Shown here: positions 26,143 to 34,257 of the stretch, piece by piece
Numbering within the stretch: the stretch's first letter is position 1
Layout of the letters: every line of letters begins with the position of its first letter
Assembly (NCBI GenBank): GCA_035762175.1
Contig: DASTPP010000161.1
Coordinates: 56,884 to 120,883, forward strand
Reading direction: 5' to 3'
Source: DASTPP01 sp035762175
GTDB taxonomy: Bacteria > Myxococcota_A > Polyangia > Polyangiales > Polyangiaceae
DNA length: 64,000 bases
The notes under the pieces: generated by a model
The model's database searches: none
The model's input: the letters and a program-made list of their open reading frames with translations, nothing else
Told to the model about the DNA's origin: nothing
Translations under genes and position numbers: made by a program

Positions 26143-28221
26143 ATGTCGGCCGACCTCAACCCCTCGCAGCTGGCCGCGGTCGAGCACGACCGGGGCCCCA
26201 TCCTGGTGCTCGCCGGCGCCGGCTCCGGCAAGACGCGCGTGGTCACGCGCCGCATCGCGCGGCTCATCGAGCGCGGCACGCCCGCCTGGTCCATCGTGGC
26301 GATGACCTTCACCAACAAGGCGGCCGAAGAGATGCGCGAGCGCGTCGCACACCTGACCGGCCCGAAGGCGGCGAAGGAGCTGCGCGTCACGACCTTTCAC
26401 AGCTTCGGCCTCGACGTGCTCGGGGCCGAGGCGCACGCCTTCGGCTTCCGCGGCGGCGCCTTCACCATCTTCGACCAGGCCGACAGCCTCGGCGCCATCC
26501 GCGAGATCTTGCGCACGGTCGACGCCGGCCGGCGCTTCGACGTCGCGGCGATTCAGGCGCGCATCAGCATGGCGAAGAACGCCTTCGAGACGCCCGAGAC
26601 GTGGCGCCCGCGCGAGCACGACGAGTACGACGAGATCGCGCACGCCGTCTACCCGCGCTACCTCGCCGCCCTGCGCGCCTTCCAGGCCTTCGACTTCGAC
26701 GACCTGGTGACCGAGGCGGTGCACCTCTTTCGCCGCCGCGAGGACATTCGCCAGAAGTGGCAGAACAAGGTGCGCTACCTGCTCGTCGACGAGTACCAAG
26801 ACACCAACGCCTCGCAGCTCGAGCTGGTGCGGGTCTTGGCCGAGGGCCACCACAACGTGATGGTCGTCGGCGACGACGACCAGTCGATCTACGCCTGGCG
26901 CGGCGCCGACGTGAACAACATTCTCGACTTCGAGCGGCACTTTCCCGGCGCGCGCGTCGTCAAGCTCGAAGAGAATTACCGCTCGCGGCCGCCCATCTTG
27001 CACGTCGCCAACGCCGTGCTGGCCAAGAGCCAGGCGCGCCGCCACGGCAAGGTGCTCAAGCCGACGCTCTCGGGCGGCTCGAAGGTCGAGCTGGTGGTCT
27101 GCCCCGACAACGACACCGAGGCGGCCGTGGTCGCCGACGAGATCCAGCGCGCGCTCGGGGCCGACCCGCAGCTCCGGGCGCGCGACGTGGCCGTGCTCTA
27201 CCGCTCGAACGGCCAGGCCGAGGCGATCGAGATCGCCCTGCGCGAGCGGGGCGTGCCGCACCGGGTGCTGGGCGGGCAGAAGTTCTACGAGCGCAAGGAG
27301 GTGAAAGACATTCTCGCCTACCTGCGCGTGGCGACGCGGCCCGACGACGAGCTCAGCGTGCGGCGCGTCATCAACTACCCCTCGCGCGGCATCGGCGAGA
27401 CGGCGCTCGAGCGGCTCGGCCTCTTCGCGACGGCGCGCGACCTCACGCTCTACCAGGCGGTCGAGCGGGCGCAGGCCATCGACAACCTGCCCGCCGCGGC
27501 GGTCGAGGGCTGCCGGGCCTTCTGCGCGCTGGTCGAGCAGACGCGCCGCGAGCTCGGCCAGGGGCGGCCCTCGCACCAGGTCGCGCTCGACCTGGTCGAG
27601 CGGGCGGGCATCCGGCAAGATTTGATGTCCGCCTCGACCTCGGGCGAGGTCTTTCAGCGGCGCTGGGGCAACGTCGAGACCATCGTGCGCAGCCTGCGCA
27701 AGCGCGACGAGAAGGCGGGCACGGGCATCGAGAAGCTCGCCGAGTACCTGCGCCTCTTGCAGCTCTCGATCGACGCCGAAGAGGGCGCGCAGCTCGACCA
27801 GGTCACCCTCTCGACGATGCACGGGGCGAAGGGCCTCGAGTACAAGCTCGTCTTCTTGCCGGGCCTCGAAGAGGGGCTCATGCCGCACAGCCGCACGCTC
27901 GTCGAGCGCGCGACCGACGTCGTCAGCCAGGACATCGAAGAGGAGCGCCGCCTCTTTTACGTCGCCATCACCCGCGCCCGCGAGCGGCTCGTCATGCTGC
28001 GCTCGAAGACGCGGGCCTCGCGCGGCAAGCCGGCGCTGCGCACGCCGAGCCGCTTTCTCGCCGACATACCCCCCGAGCTCGTGATCGAGCGCGAGATCAC
28101 CGTCAAGGCGACGCCGCCGCCCACCGTGATGGCGCAGGGGGCGTCGTCGCTGCTCGCGGCGATCGAGTCGGGCGCGGGCGGCGCGCCGACGCGGCCGCGG
28201 CTGCCCGTGCGGCGGCGGTAG
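26143..28221 (+). CDS. uvrD: UvrD/Rep/PcrA-type superfamily 1 DNA helicase
   Basis: This 3'-5' helicase unwinds DNA in repair and replication restart. Motifs in order are LNPSQLAAVEH (Q motif), LAGAGSGKTRVV (Walker A), AMTFTNKAAEEMRER (Ia), YLLVDEYQDTN (Walker B), VVGDDDQSIYAWRGAD (III), KLEENYRSRP (IV), VTLSTMHGAKGLEY (V) and EERRLFYVAITRARE (VI). The 692-residue length is close to Rep/PcrA, and the C-terminal tail lacks a clear Tudor domain. ATG 26143 gives the usual short N-terminus; ATG 26125 adds six residues. The last codons lie in the first unit of a tandem array that repeats the gene end. Confidence 0.95.
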   Translation: MSADLNPSQLAAVEHDRGPILVLAGAGSGKTRVVTRRIARLIERGTPAWSIVAMTFTNKAAEEMRERVAHLTGPKAAKELRVTTFHSFGLDVLGAEAHAFGFRGGAFTIFDQADSLGAIREILRTVDAGRRFDVAAIQARISMAKNAFETPETWRPREHDEYDEIAHAVYPRYLAALRAFQAFDFDDLVTEAVHLFRRREDIRQKWQNKVRYLLVDEYQDTNASQLELVRVLAEGHHNVMVVGDDDQSIYAWRGADVNNILDFERHFPGARVVKLEENYRSRPPILHVANAVLAKSQARRHGKVLKPTLSGGSKVELVVCPDNDTEAAVVADEIQRALGADPQLRARDVAVLYRSNGQAEAIEIALRERGVPHRVLGGQKFYERKEVKDILAYLRVATRPDDELSVRRVINYPSRGIGETALERLGLFATARDLTLYQAVERAQAIDNLPAAAVEGCRAFCALVEQTRRELGQGRPSHQVALDLVERAGIRQDLMSASTSGEVFQRRWGNVETIVRSLRKRDEKAGTGIEKLAEYLRLLQLSIDAEEGAQLDQVTLSTMHGAKGLEYKLVFLPGLEEGLMPHSRTLVERATDVVSQDIEEERRLFYVAITRARERLVMLRSKTRASRGKPALRTPSRFLADIPPELVIEREITVKATPPPTVMAQGASSLLAAIESGAGGAPTRPRLPVRRR

Positions 28222-28309
28222 GCGGGGGGCGCCCGCGGCTGCCCGTGCGGCGGCGGGGGGCGGAGAGCGCCCGCGGCCCCGTCTGGCGGCGGGAGGCGGA
28301 GAGCGCCCG
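28199..28309. repeat. Tandem repeat of the uvrD gene end (36-38 bp units)
   Basis: Units begin at about 28199, 28237 and 28274 with CGGCTGCCCGTGCGGCGG or a close variant and finish with GCGCCCG. The first unit contains the last codons and stop of uvrD (LPVRRR-stop), so the array looks like a tandem duplication of the 3' end. Confidence 0.75.
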
Positions 28310-28444
28310 CGGCCCGGCCGGGGGCCCTTGCCCGGCGGGCCCGTCGGACACCCCAAACTCGCCCCCCTGTTCGGGGGGCTCAGACAGTGGGGGCCCCGTC
28401 CTTTGGGCCCGCCGGGCAAGGGCCCCCGGCCGGGCCGCGGGCGC
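28303..28444. repeat. Perfect 40-bp inverted repeat with central hairpin between convergent genes
   Basis: Bases 28303-28342 and 28405-28444 are exact reverse complements over 40 bp. The 62-bp centre has a further hairpin (GCCCCCC about 28360-28366, GGGGGGC about 28372-28378). It lies between uvrD and orn, which converge, so it could end transcription from both sides; its perfection also suggests recent origin or gene conversion. Confidence 0.9.
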
Positions 28445-28453
28445 TGGGCCGCG

Positions 28454-28987
28454 TCAGCGAAAGAGCTCGGCGCGGTAGTGGGCGAGCTCGGCGAGGCTCG
28501 CGCGCAGGTCGTCGAGGGCGGTGTGGCTCTTCTCTTGCTTGACGAACTGCTTGTCTTCGCCGTACCAGGCCTGGCAGAGCACCTTCAGGCTCGAGACGTC
28601 GAGCTGCCGGTAGTGCAGGTAGCGCTCGAAGGCGGGCAGGTAGCGGCGCAAGAAGAGGCGGTCGTGGTGAATCGAGTTGCCCGCCAAGATGGCCGCGCCG
28701 AAGGCGAAGTGGCGCGAGACGAGCGCGAGCGCCTTCTTCTCGGCGTCGTCGGCGGTGAGGGTCGAGGCGCGGACGCGGTCGAGGAGCCCGTTCTTCGTGT
28801 GCATGTCGCGCACGAAGGGGGCCATCTTGGCGAGCGCCTCTTCGGGCTGCCAGACCGCCGTCGCCCACTCGTCGATGGGCACGAGGTCGGCGCCGGTGAC
28901 GACGATGCCGATCTCGACGATGACGCACGAGGCGGGGTCGAGCCCGGTCATCTCGAGGTCGAGCCAGACGAAGCGCGGGGGTTGCAT
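28454..28987 (-). CDS. orn: Oligoribonuclease
   Basis: Orn degrades 2-5-nucleotide RNAs, including pGpG from cyclic di-GMP turnover. It is a DEDDh 3'-5' exonuclease. VWLDLEMTGLD (about 7-17) has the first Asp and Glu, NSIHHDRLFLRRYLP (about 113-127) the third Asp, and SHTALDDLRASLAEL (about 155-169) the catalytic His and last Asp. The 177-residue length is typical. The ATG at 28987 gives the standard N-terminus MQPPRFVWLDLEMTG. It diverges from mutT 117 bp away. Confidence 0.95.
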   Translation of the reverse strand: MQPPRFVWLDLEMTGLDPASCVIVEIGIVVTGADLVPIDEWATAVWQPEEALAKMAPFVRDMHTKNGLLDRVRASTLTADDAEKKALALVSRHFAFGAAILAGNSIHHDRLFLRRYLPAFERYLHYRQLDVSSLKVLCQAWYGEDKQFVKQEKSHTALDDLRASLAELAHYRAELFR

Positions 28988-29104
28988 GGCGCCCGGCTTT
29001 GGCACGAGCGCGCCCGCGCGTCGACGGCCGCGGGGGCGCCCCGCGCCGCGCGACGGGCGCGCAGGGGCTGGGCGGGCGACCGGCGACAGGCTAAGAGCGG
29101 GGCC

Positions 29105-29509
29105 ATGTCGCTCGTGCTCGTCAGCGCCGGCGTCCTCGTCGAGCGGGGGCGCGTTCTCGTCACCAAGCGCAAGGCGGGCTCGCACCTCGCGGGCCTCTGG
29201 GAGTTCCCGGGGGGCAAGGTGGCGCCGGGCGAGAGCCCGCAGGCGGCGCTCGTGCGCGAGCTGCACGAAGAGCTCGGCGTGCGCGTGCGCGTGGGCCGCC
29301 CGATCGACGTCACGCACCACGCCTACCCGGAGCGCGAGGTGCTCTTGCTTTTCTTTTCGGTCGAGCGCGAGGCGGGCTCGCCCGAGCCGCGCCCGATCGA
29401 CGTGGCCGACCTCGCGTGGGTCGGGGCCGAGGGGCTGGGCGAGCTCGCGTTCCCGCCGGCCGACGACGCGGTGCTCGACGCGGTGCGGGGGCTTTTGCGG
29501 GGCGGCTGA
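29105..29509 (+). CDS. mutT: MutT-like Nudix hydrolase (8-oxo-dGTP diphosphatase type)
   Basis: The 134-residue protein has the complete Nudix box between about residues 39 and 61. It starts GGKVAPGE and includes RELHEELGV, which supplies the metal-binding glutamates. WEFPGGK and the C-terminal LAWVGAEGLGELAFPPAD fit MutT rather than generic Nudix proteins, so it probably removes oxidised dGTP and prevents transversions. Start ATG 29105 has no strong ribosome site. The end of the gene (LLRGG-stop) is duplicated in tandem immediately downstream. Confidence 0.9.
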   Translation: MSLVLVSAGVLVERGRVLVTKRKAGSHLAGLWEFPGGKVAPGESPQAALVRELHEELGVRVRVGRPIDVTHHAYPEREVLLLFFSVEREAGSPEPRPIDVADLAWVGAEGLGELAFPPADDAVLDAVRGLLRGG

Positions 29510-29597
29510 GGCAAGCCCCGCGGGGCGAGGGCCGTTGCGGGGCGGCTGAGGCAAGCCCCGCGGGGCGGAGGCCTTGCGAGGCGGCTGGGGCGGGCCC
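29495..29597. repeat. Tandem repeat of the mutT gene end (about 40-bp units)
   Basis: Units start at 29495, 29535 and 29574, each with TTGCGGGGCGGCTG or one change. Unit 1 contains the mutT stop codon. Units 1 and 2 are almost identical over 32 bp; unit 3 is partial and ends at the convergent lipoprotein gene. Confidence 0.85.
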
Positions 29598-29598
29598 T

Positions 29599-30507
29599 TC
29601 AGGGGGTCGGGGCGGGGGACGGGGGCGCGCCGCCGCCGGCGAGGCGCTCGCCGGCCACGCGCAGCACCGGCGCCCGGGCGAGCCGCGAGGCGGGCTCGTC
29701 GAAGGTGAAGACGGCGCCGGCGATCTCGAGCGCGAGCGAGTGAAAGCGCTCGTCGGGCGAGCTCTCGCCCTGAAAGCTCGGCAGCGTGGCCCAGAAGCGC
29801 GAGCGGCGCAGCGCCCCGGCGAGCGCCCGCTGCTCGTCGGGGTCGAGCGACCGCCGCCCCTCGGGCCCGGCGCGGCCGCAGCGCACGACGACCCCCTCGG
29901 CGTAGACCCAGCGGCTCGAAGCGTTGCCCTCGAGGACGCGATAATCGACCCGGAAGGGCCGCGAGGGCGGGGCGCCCATCTCGAGGCGCACGAGCTCTCG
30001 CTCGACGGCCTCGCCCACGTGCACGGCCTCGACCACCTGACCCTTGACCTGATCGAGGCTCGCGCCGAACACCTTGCCCTGGCGCAGGGCGAGGTCGGGG
30101 CGCGACGCCGTCTCGGCCAGCCGCGAATAGACGCCGTGGCCCTGGCGGCGCAAGAAGAAGAGCCAGCTGCCGCCCGGCATGAGCTCTTGCTCGTGCGCCA
30201 GGGTCTGAACGGTCAGGGGGTTCTCGACCGGGTGGCCCGTCCACTGTTCGGCGACGCGCACGATGGTCACCGGCCCCTTGGGGCCCGGCTCGATGTCGAC
30301 GCGGCCGACGACGACCGCGTCGGCGCGCATGGTCCAGTCGGTGACGCCGGCGCCGGCGCGCGGGTCGGCCAGGCAGGCGTCGGAGCCGGGCGGCGGCGGC
30401 TTGGCCGAGAAGCAGCCGGGGGGCCCGCCGAGCGCCGCGGCGAGGGCGAGCGCGGGGGCGAGACGGGCGGGGCGGGCGGAGCCCGAAGCGTGTCGTCGTG
30501 CGCCCAT
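29599..30507 (-). CDS. Lipoprotein of unknown function
   Basis: The 302-residue product has an N-terminal signal with a Leu/Ala core and GGPPGC (Cys about 32). The mature part begins with ADAVVVGRVDIEPG and TIVRVAEQWTG, an OB-like or beta-barrel pattern seen in proteins that report export of metal or stress factors, but this is weak. Later parts include WLFFLRRQGHGVY and a C-terminal block with FTFDEP. One Cys pair is possible (about Cys45 and Cys208). No family is recognised. It faces mutT and diverges from another lipoprotein gene 153 bp away. Confidence 0.7.
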   Translation of the reverse strand: MGARRHASGSARPARLAPALALAAALGGPPGCFSAKPPPPGSDACLADPRAGAGVTDWTMRADAVVVGRVDIEPGPKGPVTIVRVAEQWTGHPVENPLTVQTLAHEQELMPGGSWLFFLRRQGHGVYSRLAETASRPDLALRQGKVFGASLDQVKGQVVEAVHVGEAVERELVRLEMGAPPSRPFRVDYRVLEGNASSRWVYAEGVVVRCGRAGPEGRRSLDPDEQRALAGALRRSRFWATLPSFQGESSPDERFHSLALEIAGAVFTFDEPASRLARAPVLRVAGERLAGGGAPPSPAPTP

Positions 30508-30659
30508 GGGGTGCCGGCAGCCTACCCCGGTTCGGCCTCGGGTCGAGCCCGGCCTTCGCGGCGGCGATTTCCGCGTCGGCGCCCGGCGCGGCCCGCCGGC
30601 CGGGGGCGAGGCGGCTGCGCACCGCGCCCGGCCGTGGTAGGCCGGCGCCCCGCGAGCCC

Positions 30660-31481
30660 ATGCCGAGACGTTACGCCCCCAGCGCCTGCCTCCTCGCCGC
30701 CGCCCTCGCCTTGCTCGCGCCGGCGGGCTGCGGGCGCCGCCAGCACTTTTCGGTCGATCGGGTCGACGAGCTCGCCTACCCGGCCTGCGCCGACGGGTCC
30801 GACCGGGCGGCGCCCGAGGTGCTGGCCGAGTCGCGCTTTCGCAGCGGCCCCGACGACACGCGGGCCGTGCTGCTCGAGCGCGCGCGCGTCGAGCGGCGCG
30901 GCTGCCTGCGCGCGGTCACGGTGCGGCAGGTGACGGGCACGCAGATCGCCGACGTCGAGGCGATCTACGACGAGAACCTCTTGCCCCTGCGGCTCTGGCG
31001 TCGCTTCGCGACGCCCCGGGAGGGCGCGCGCTCGTTCGACGTCGACCTCAAGCGCTTCGACTTTCGCACCCCCGAGCTCGGCGTCAAGCACCGGGGCCCG
31101 GGCGGCGGCGTCGATTATGAGGTTCTGCGGGGCAAGGGGGGCGAGAAGCCGCGGGCGCTCATCGGGCCGGGGCGGGGGCTGCTCACGGTCTGGCTCTGGC
31201 GCGCCAAGCTCGCCGTCGGGCAGAAGCTGCGCGAGCGCGTGCTCGATTTTCGCGGCGTCGAGGTCCTGCGCGACGTGACGCTGATGCGGCACGAAGACCG
31301 CGACGACGCGGCCCTCGGGCGGCGGGTGCGCGTCTACACGATCTACGGCCGCGAGCCCTTCTTCGCCGACGAGAACGACGTGGTGCTCGGCGACCTGGCC
31401 GGGCTCCTGCCCGCCGGCGCCGACGCCGCGGCGCCGCCCCTCGACGCCCTCGACGCGCCCGACCCGGTCGGCACGCCCTGA
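30660..31481 (+). CDS. Lipoprotein of unknown function
   Basis: The 273-residue product has a clean lipoprotein signal peptide (MPRRYAPSACLLAAALALLAPAGC, Cys about 24). The mature domain is beta-rich and contains RLWRRFATP, FDFRTPELGVKHRG and a stretch on a possible acquired-signal theme (VWLWRAKLAVGQKLRERVLDFRG). One Cys pair is near residues 36 and 81. It may be an outer-membrane-directed factor that binds a lipid or peptide, but nothing proves that. It precedes yqgE by 62 bp on the same strand. Confidence 0.72.
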   Translation: MPRRYAPSACLLAAALALLAPAGCGRRQHFSVDRVDELAYPACADGSDRAAPEVLAESRFRSGPDDTRAVLLERARVERRGCLRAVTVRQVTGTQIADVEAIYDENLLPLRLWRRFATPREGARSFDVDLKRFDFRTPELGVKHRGPGGGVDYEVLRGKGGEKPRALIGPGRGLLTVWLWRAKLAVGQKLRERVLDFRGVEVLRDVTLMRHEDRDDAALGRRVRVYTIYGREPFFADENDVVLGDLAGLLPAGADAAAPPLDALDAPDPVGTP

Positions 31482-31543
31482 TTCCGCCGGCCGCCCCGCC
31501 GATCGCATTGGAGCCCGGCGGGCTTGGGGGTAGGGTGGGCGCC

Positions 31544-32134
31544 ATGGCATTGACCGGCGGGCTCGCCCCGGGCTTCCTCCTCGCTTCGCCCCAGCTCGGT
31601 GACCCCAACTTCGAGCGCACCGTGGTCTTGCTGGCCCACCACGACGACGAGGGGGCGCTCGGCTGGGTGATCAACGGCCGGCCGCTGGTGCCCGTCCGGC
31701 AACTTTTGCACGACGCCAACATCGTGCCGAGCGGCGTGACGCTGCCCGAGACCGAGGCGTTCTCGACCATGGTGCGCGTCGGCGGCCCGGTGGTGCCCGG
31801 CTCGGCGTGGCTGGTCTACTGGCGCGACGAGCGCGCCACGTCGTACGCGGGCGAGCACGATCTCGGCGGCGGGGTCGCCGTCACCGGCGCGCGCGAGGCG
31901 CTCGAGGCGGTCGCGCGCGGCGAGGGGCCGCGGCAGTTTCGCATGTTCCTCGGCTACGCGGGCTGGGGGCCCCAGCAGGTCGAAGGCGAGATCCGCGCCG
32001 GCGCCTGGCTGCCCTCGTCCTTCGACGCCTCGCTGCTGGCGCTCGAGGCCGAAGCGATCTGGGCCGTCGGCTACAAGCAGGCCGTCGGCACCGTGCCGAT
32101 GGCGTTCACCGGCACCAAGCGCGGCTCGGCCTAG
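31544..32134 (+). CDS. yqgE: YqgE/AlgH family protein (DUF179)
   Basis: The 196-residue protein starts MALTGGLAPGFLLASPQLGDPNFERTVVLL, the diagnostic N-terminus of the family (lapGrLLIA.P.l.Dp.FerTVvll in others). It continues with ALGWVINGRPL, VRVGGPV and FLGYAGWGPQQVEGEIRAGAW. The biochemical function is not established; the Pseudomonas homologue AlgH affects alginate regulation. ATG 31544 is chosen over 31508 because the family begins there. The stop codon TAG opens a TAGGCTCTGTC word also found at 7366. Confidence 0.93.
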   Translation: MALTGGLAPGFLLASPQLGDPNFERTVVLLAHHDDEGALGWVINGRPLVPVRQLLHDANIVPSGVTLPETEAFSTMVRVGGPVVPGSAWLVYWRDERATSYAGEHDLGGGVAVTGAREALEAVARGEGPRQFRMFLGYAGWGPQQVEGEIRAGAWLPSSFDASLLALEAEAIWAVGYKQAVGTVPMAFTGTKRGSA

Positions 32135-32200
32135 GCTCTGTCCGCCCGAACACCGGGCAGGGAGTCGGGCGAACGGAACGAGACTCACTCCGTCTCGTGC
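32132..32200 (+). terminator. Two hairpins after yqgE
   Basis: CGCCCGA near 32143 pairs with TCGGGCG near 32167, and ACGAGAC near 32179 pairs with GTCTCGT near 32193. Together they follow the yqgE stop directly. They probably end or stabilise the transcript; no T-run is present. Confidence 0.4.
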
Positions 32201-32346
32201 CGCGCCGCGAAGTCGCCGGCGGCCGCTCGGCGGGTGGCGAGCGGCGCGGTCAACGGGCCGAGCGCGCCGCCCGCGCCGGGCCCGGGCCCCCTGGCGCCCA
32301 TTTCGCTTGCGGCGGGCGCCGCCTCCCCCCTAAGCGGAGAGCCACC

Positions 32347-34257
32347 ATGAAGCGCAATCGCCAAGGGGCGCGGGCGCGGGGCCTCGGGCCCTTCGCCGCC
32401 GGGTTGGGTCTAGTGCTGCTCGCGGCGTGCGGGCCCGAGGGGCCGGGCGCCGCGCCGAAGCCGGCGGGGCGGGCCGAGGCGCCGCCGGCCGTGGCGCCCG
32501 CGCGGGCCGAGGCGCCGGCGACGGTCGAGGAGGCGCGCGCCTTCTTCGAGGCGGTGAACGCCGACCTGAAGCGCCTCTATTCGAACCGCGAGACGCTCGG
32601 CTTCATCAGCATGACGTACATCACCGACGACACCGAGCGGATGTCGGCCCAGGGCGAGGAGGCCGTGATGGCCTACCTGCAGGGCGCGATCGAGCGGGCG
32701 AAGCGCTTCGAGGGGGTGCAGTTGCCGCCCGAGCTCGCGCGGATGCACCTGCTCTTGCGGCTCGCCGCGACGGTGCCCGCGCCGGCCGCGCCGGCCGAGC
32801 GGGCCGAGCTCGCGCAGCTCATCGCGTCGATGTCGGGCGACTACGGCAAGGCGAAGTACTGCCCGAAGGGCGGCGGCAAGTGCAAGGACCTGGGCGAGCT
32901 GTCGGCGACGCTCAAGAAGAGCCGCAAGTACGACGAGCTCGCCGAGGCCTGGACGGGCTGGCACGACGCGGCGGCGCCGCTCAAGCCGAAGTTCACGCGC
33001 TACGTCGAGCTCGGCAACCGGGGGGCGAAGGCGCTCGGCTTCCGCGACCTCGGCGAGTACTGGCGGGCCGGCTACGACATGCCGCCCGACGCCTTCGCGG
33101 GCGACGTCGAGCGGCTCTGGACGCAGGTCAAGCCGCTCTACGACGAGCTGCACTGCTACGTGCGCGGGCAGCTCCAGAAGGCGTACGGCAAGGGCAAGGT
33201 GCCGGACGGCGCGCCGATACCCGCGCACCTGTTCGGCAACATGTGGGCGCAAGAGTGGGGCGAGATCTACCCGCTCGTCGAGCCCTACCCGGGCCAGGGC
33301 TCGCTCGACGTGACGGCGAGCCTCAAGCGGCAGAAGTACGACGCGGTCAAGATGGTCAAGCTCGCCGAGCGCTTCTTCACCTCGCTCGGCATGGACCCGT
33401 TGCCCGAGACCTTCTGGAAGCGCTCGCTCTTCACCAAGCCGCGCGACCGCGAGGTCGTCTGCCACGCGAGCGCCTGGGACGTCACGTACAACGACGACCT
33501 GCGCATCAAGATGTGCATCGAGCCCGACGAGGAGAACCTCATCACGCTGCACCACGAGCTCGGGCACAACTACTACTATCACTACTACTACCAGCTGCCC
33601 GTGCTCTTCCAATCGGGCGCCAACGACGGCTTTCACGAGGGCATTGGCGACACGCTCGCGCTCTCGGTGACCCCGAGCTACCTCAAGAACGCGGGGCTGC
33701 TCGAGGCGCTGCCGCCGGCGAACGAGAAGGCCGTCATCAACCAGCAGCTCAAGCTGGCGCTCGACAAGGTGGCCTTCTTGCCCTTCGGCAAGGTCATCGA
33801 CCAGTGGCGCTGGGGGGTCTTCTCGGGCTCGATCACGCCGCAGAACTACAACGCGTCGTGGTGGGCGCTGCGCCGCAAGTACCAGGGCGTCACGCCGCCG
33901 GGCGCCCGCTCCGAAGAGCACTTCGACCCGGGCGCCAAGTACCACGTGCCGGGCAACACCCCGTACCTGCGCTACTTCCTGGCGCGCATTTACCAGTTCC
34001 AGTTCCACCGGGCGCTCTGCCGCGCGGCGGGGCACCAGGGGCCGCTGCACACCTGTTCGATTTACGGCAACAAGGAGGCGGGCCAGAAGCTCATCGGCAT
34101 GCTGCGCCTCGGCGCGAGCCGGCCCTGGCCCGAGGCGCTCGCGGCGCTGAGCGGCGAGCGGCAGGGCGACGCGGGCGCGCTGCTCGAGTACTTCGAGCCC
34201 CTGCGGGGGTGGCTGCGCGAGAAGAACCAGGGCGCGCGCTGCGGTTGGGGCGAATGA
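32347..34257 (+). CDS. M2-family peptidyl-dipeptidase (angiotensin-converting-enzyme-like) lipoprotein
   Basis: The 636-residue protein is exported as a lipoprotein (signal ending VLLAACG, Cys28) and probably trims dipeptides from peptides outside the inner membrane. The zinc site is HHELGHNYYYHYYY (about 392-405) with the third ligand in GANDGFHEGIGDTLALSV (about 416-433), matching the ACE pattern HExGH...GFHEaIGD. Helical lid segments precede it (residues 55-330). GGAGAGCC lies just before ATG 32347. Its stop overlaps the start of the DUF3105 gene (ATGA), so the two are coupled. Confidence 0.92.
   Translation: MKRNRQGARARGLGPFAAGLGLVLLAACGPEGPGAAPKPAGRAEAPPAVAPARAEAPATVEEARAFFEAVNADLKRLYSNRETLGFISMTYITDDTERMSAQGEEAVMAYLQGAIERAKRFEGVQLPPELARMHLLLRLAATVPAPAAPAERAELAQLIASMSGDYGKAKYCPKGGGKCKDLGELSATLKKSRKYDELAEAWTGWHDAAAPLKPKFTRYVELGNRGAKALGFRDLGEYWRAGYDMPPDAFAGDVERLWTQVKPLYDELHCYVRGQLQKAYGKGKVPDGAPIPAHLFGNMWAQEWGEIYPLVEPYPGQGSLDVTASLKRQKYDAVKMVKLAERFFTSLGMDPLPETFWKRSLFTKPRDREVVCHASAWDVTYNDDLRIKMCIEPDEENLITLHHELGHNYYYHYYYQLPVLFQSGANDGFHEGIGDTLALSVTPSYLKNAGLLEALPPANEKAVINQQLKLALDKVAFLPFGKVIDQWRWGVFSGSITPQNYNASWWALRRKYQGVTPPGARSEEHFDPGAKYHVPGNTPYLRYFLARIYQFQFHRALCRAAGHQGPLHTCSIYGNKEAGQKLIGMLRLGASRPWPEALAALSGERQGDAGALLEYFEPLRGWLREKNQGARCGWGE

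Noticed and set aside
25114..28419. A 1,101-codon minus-strand frame opposite the lipoprotein and uvrD genes
   Set aside because: It mirrors uvrD, has no domain-like sequence, and is explained by codon bias of the plus-strand genes.
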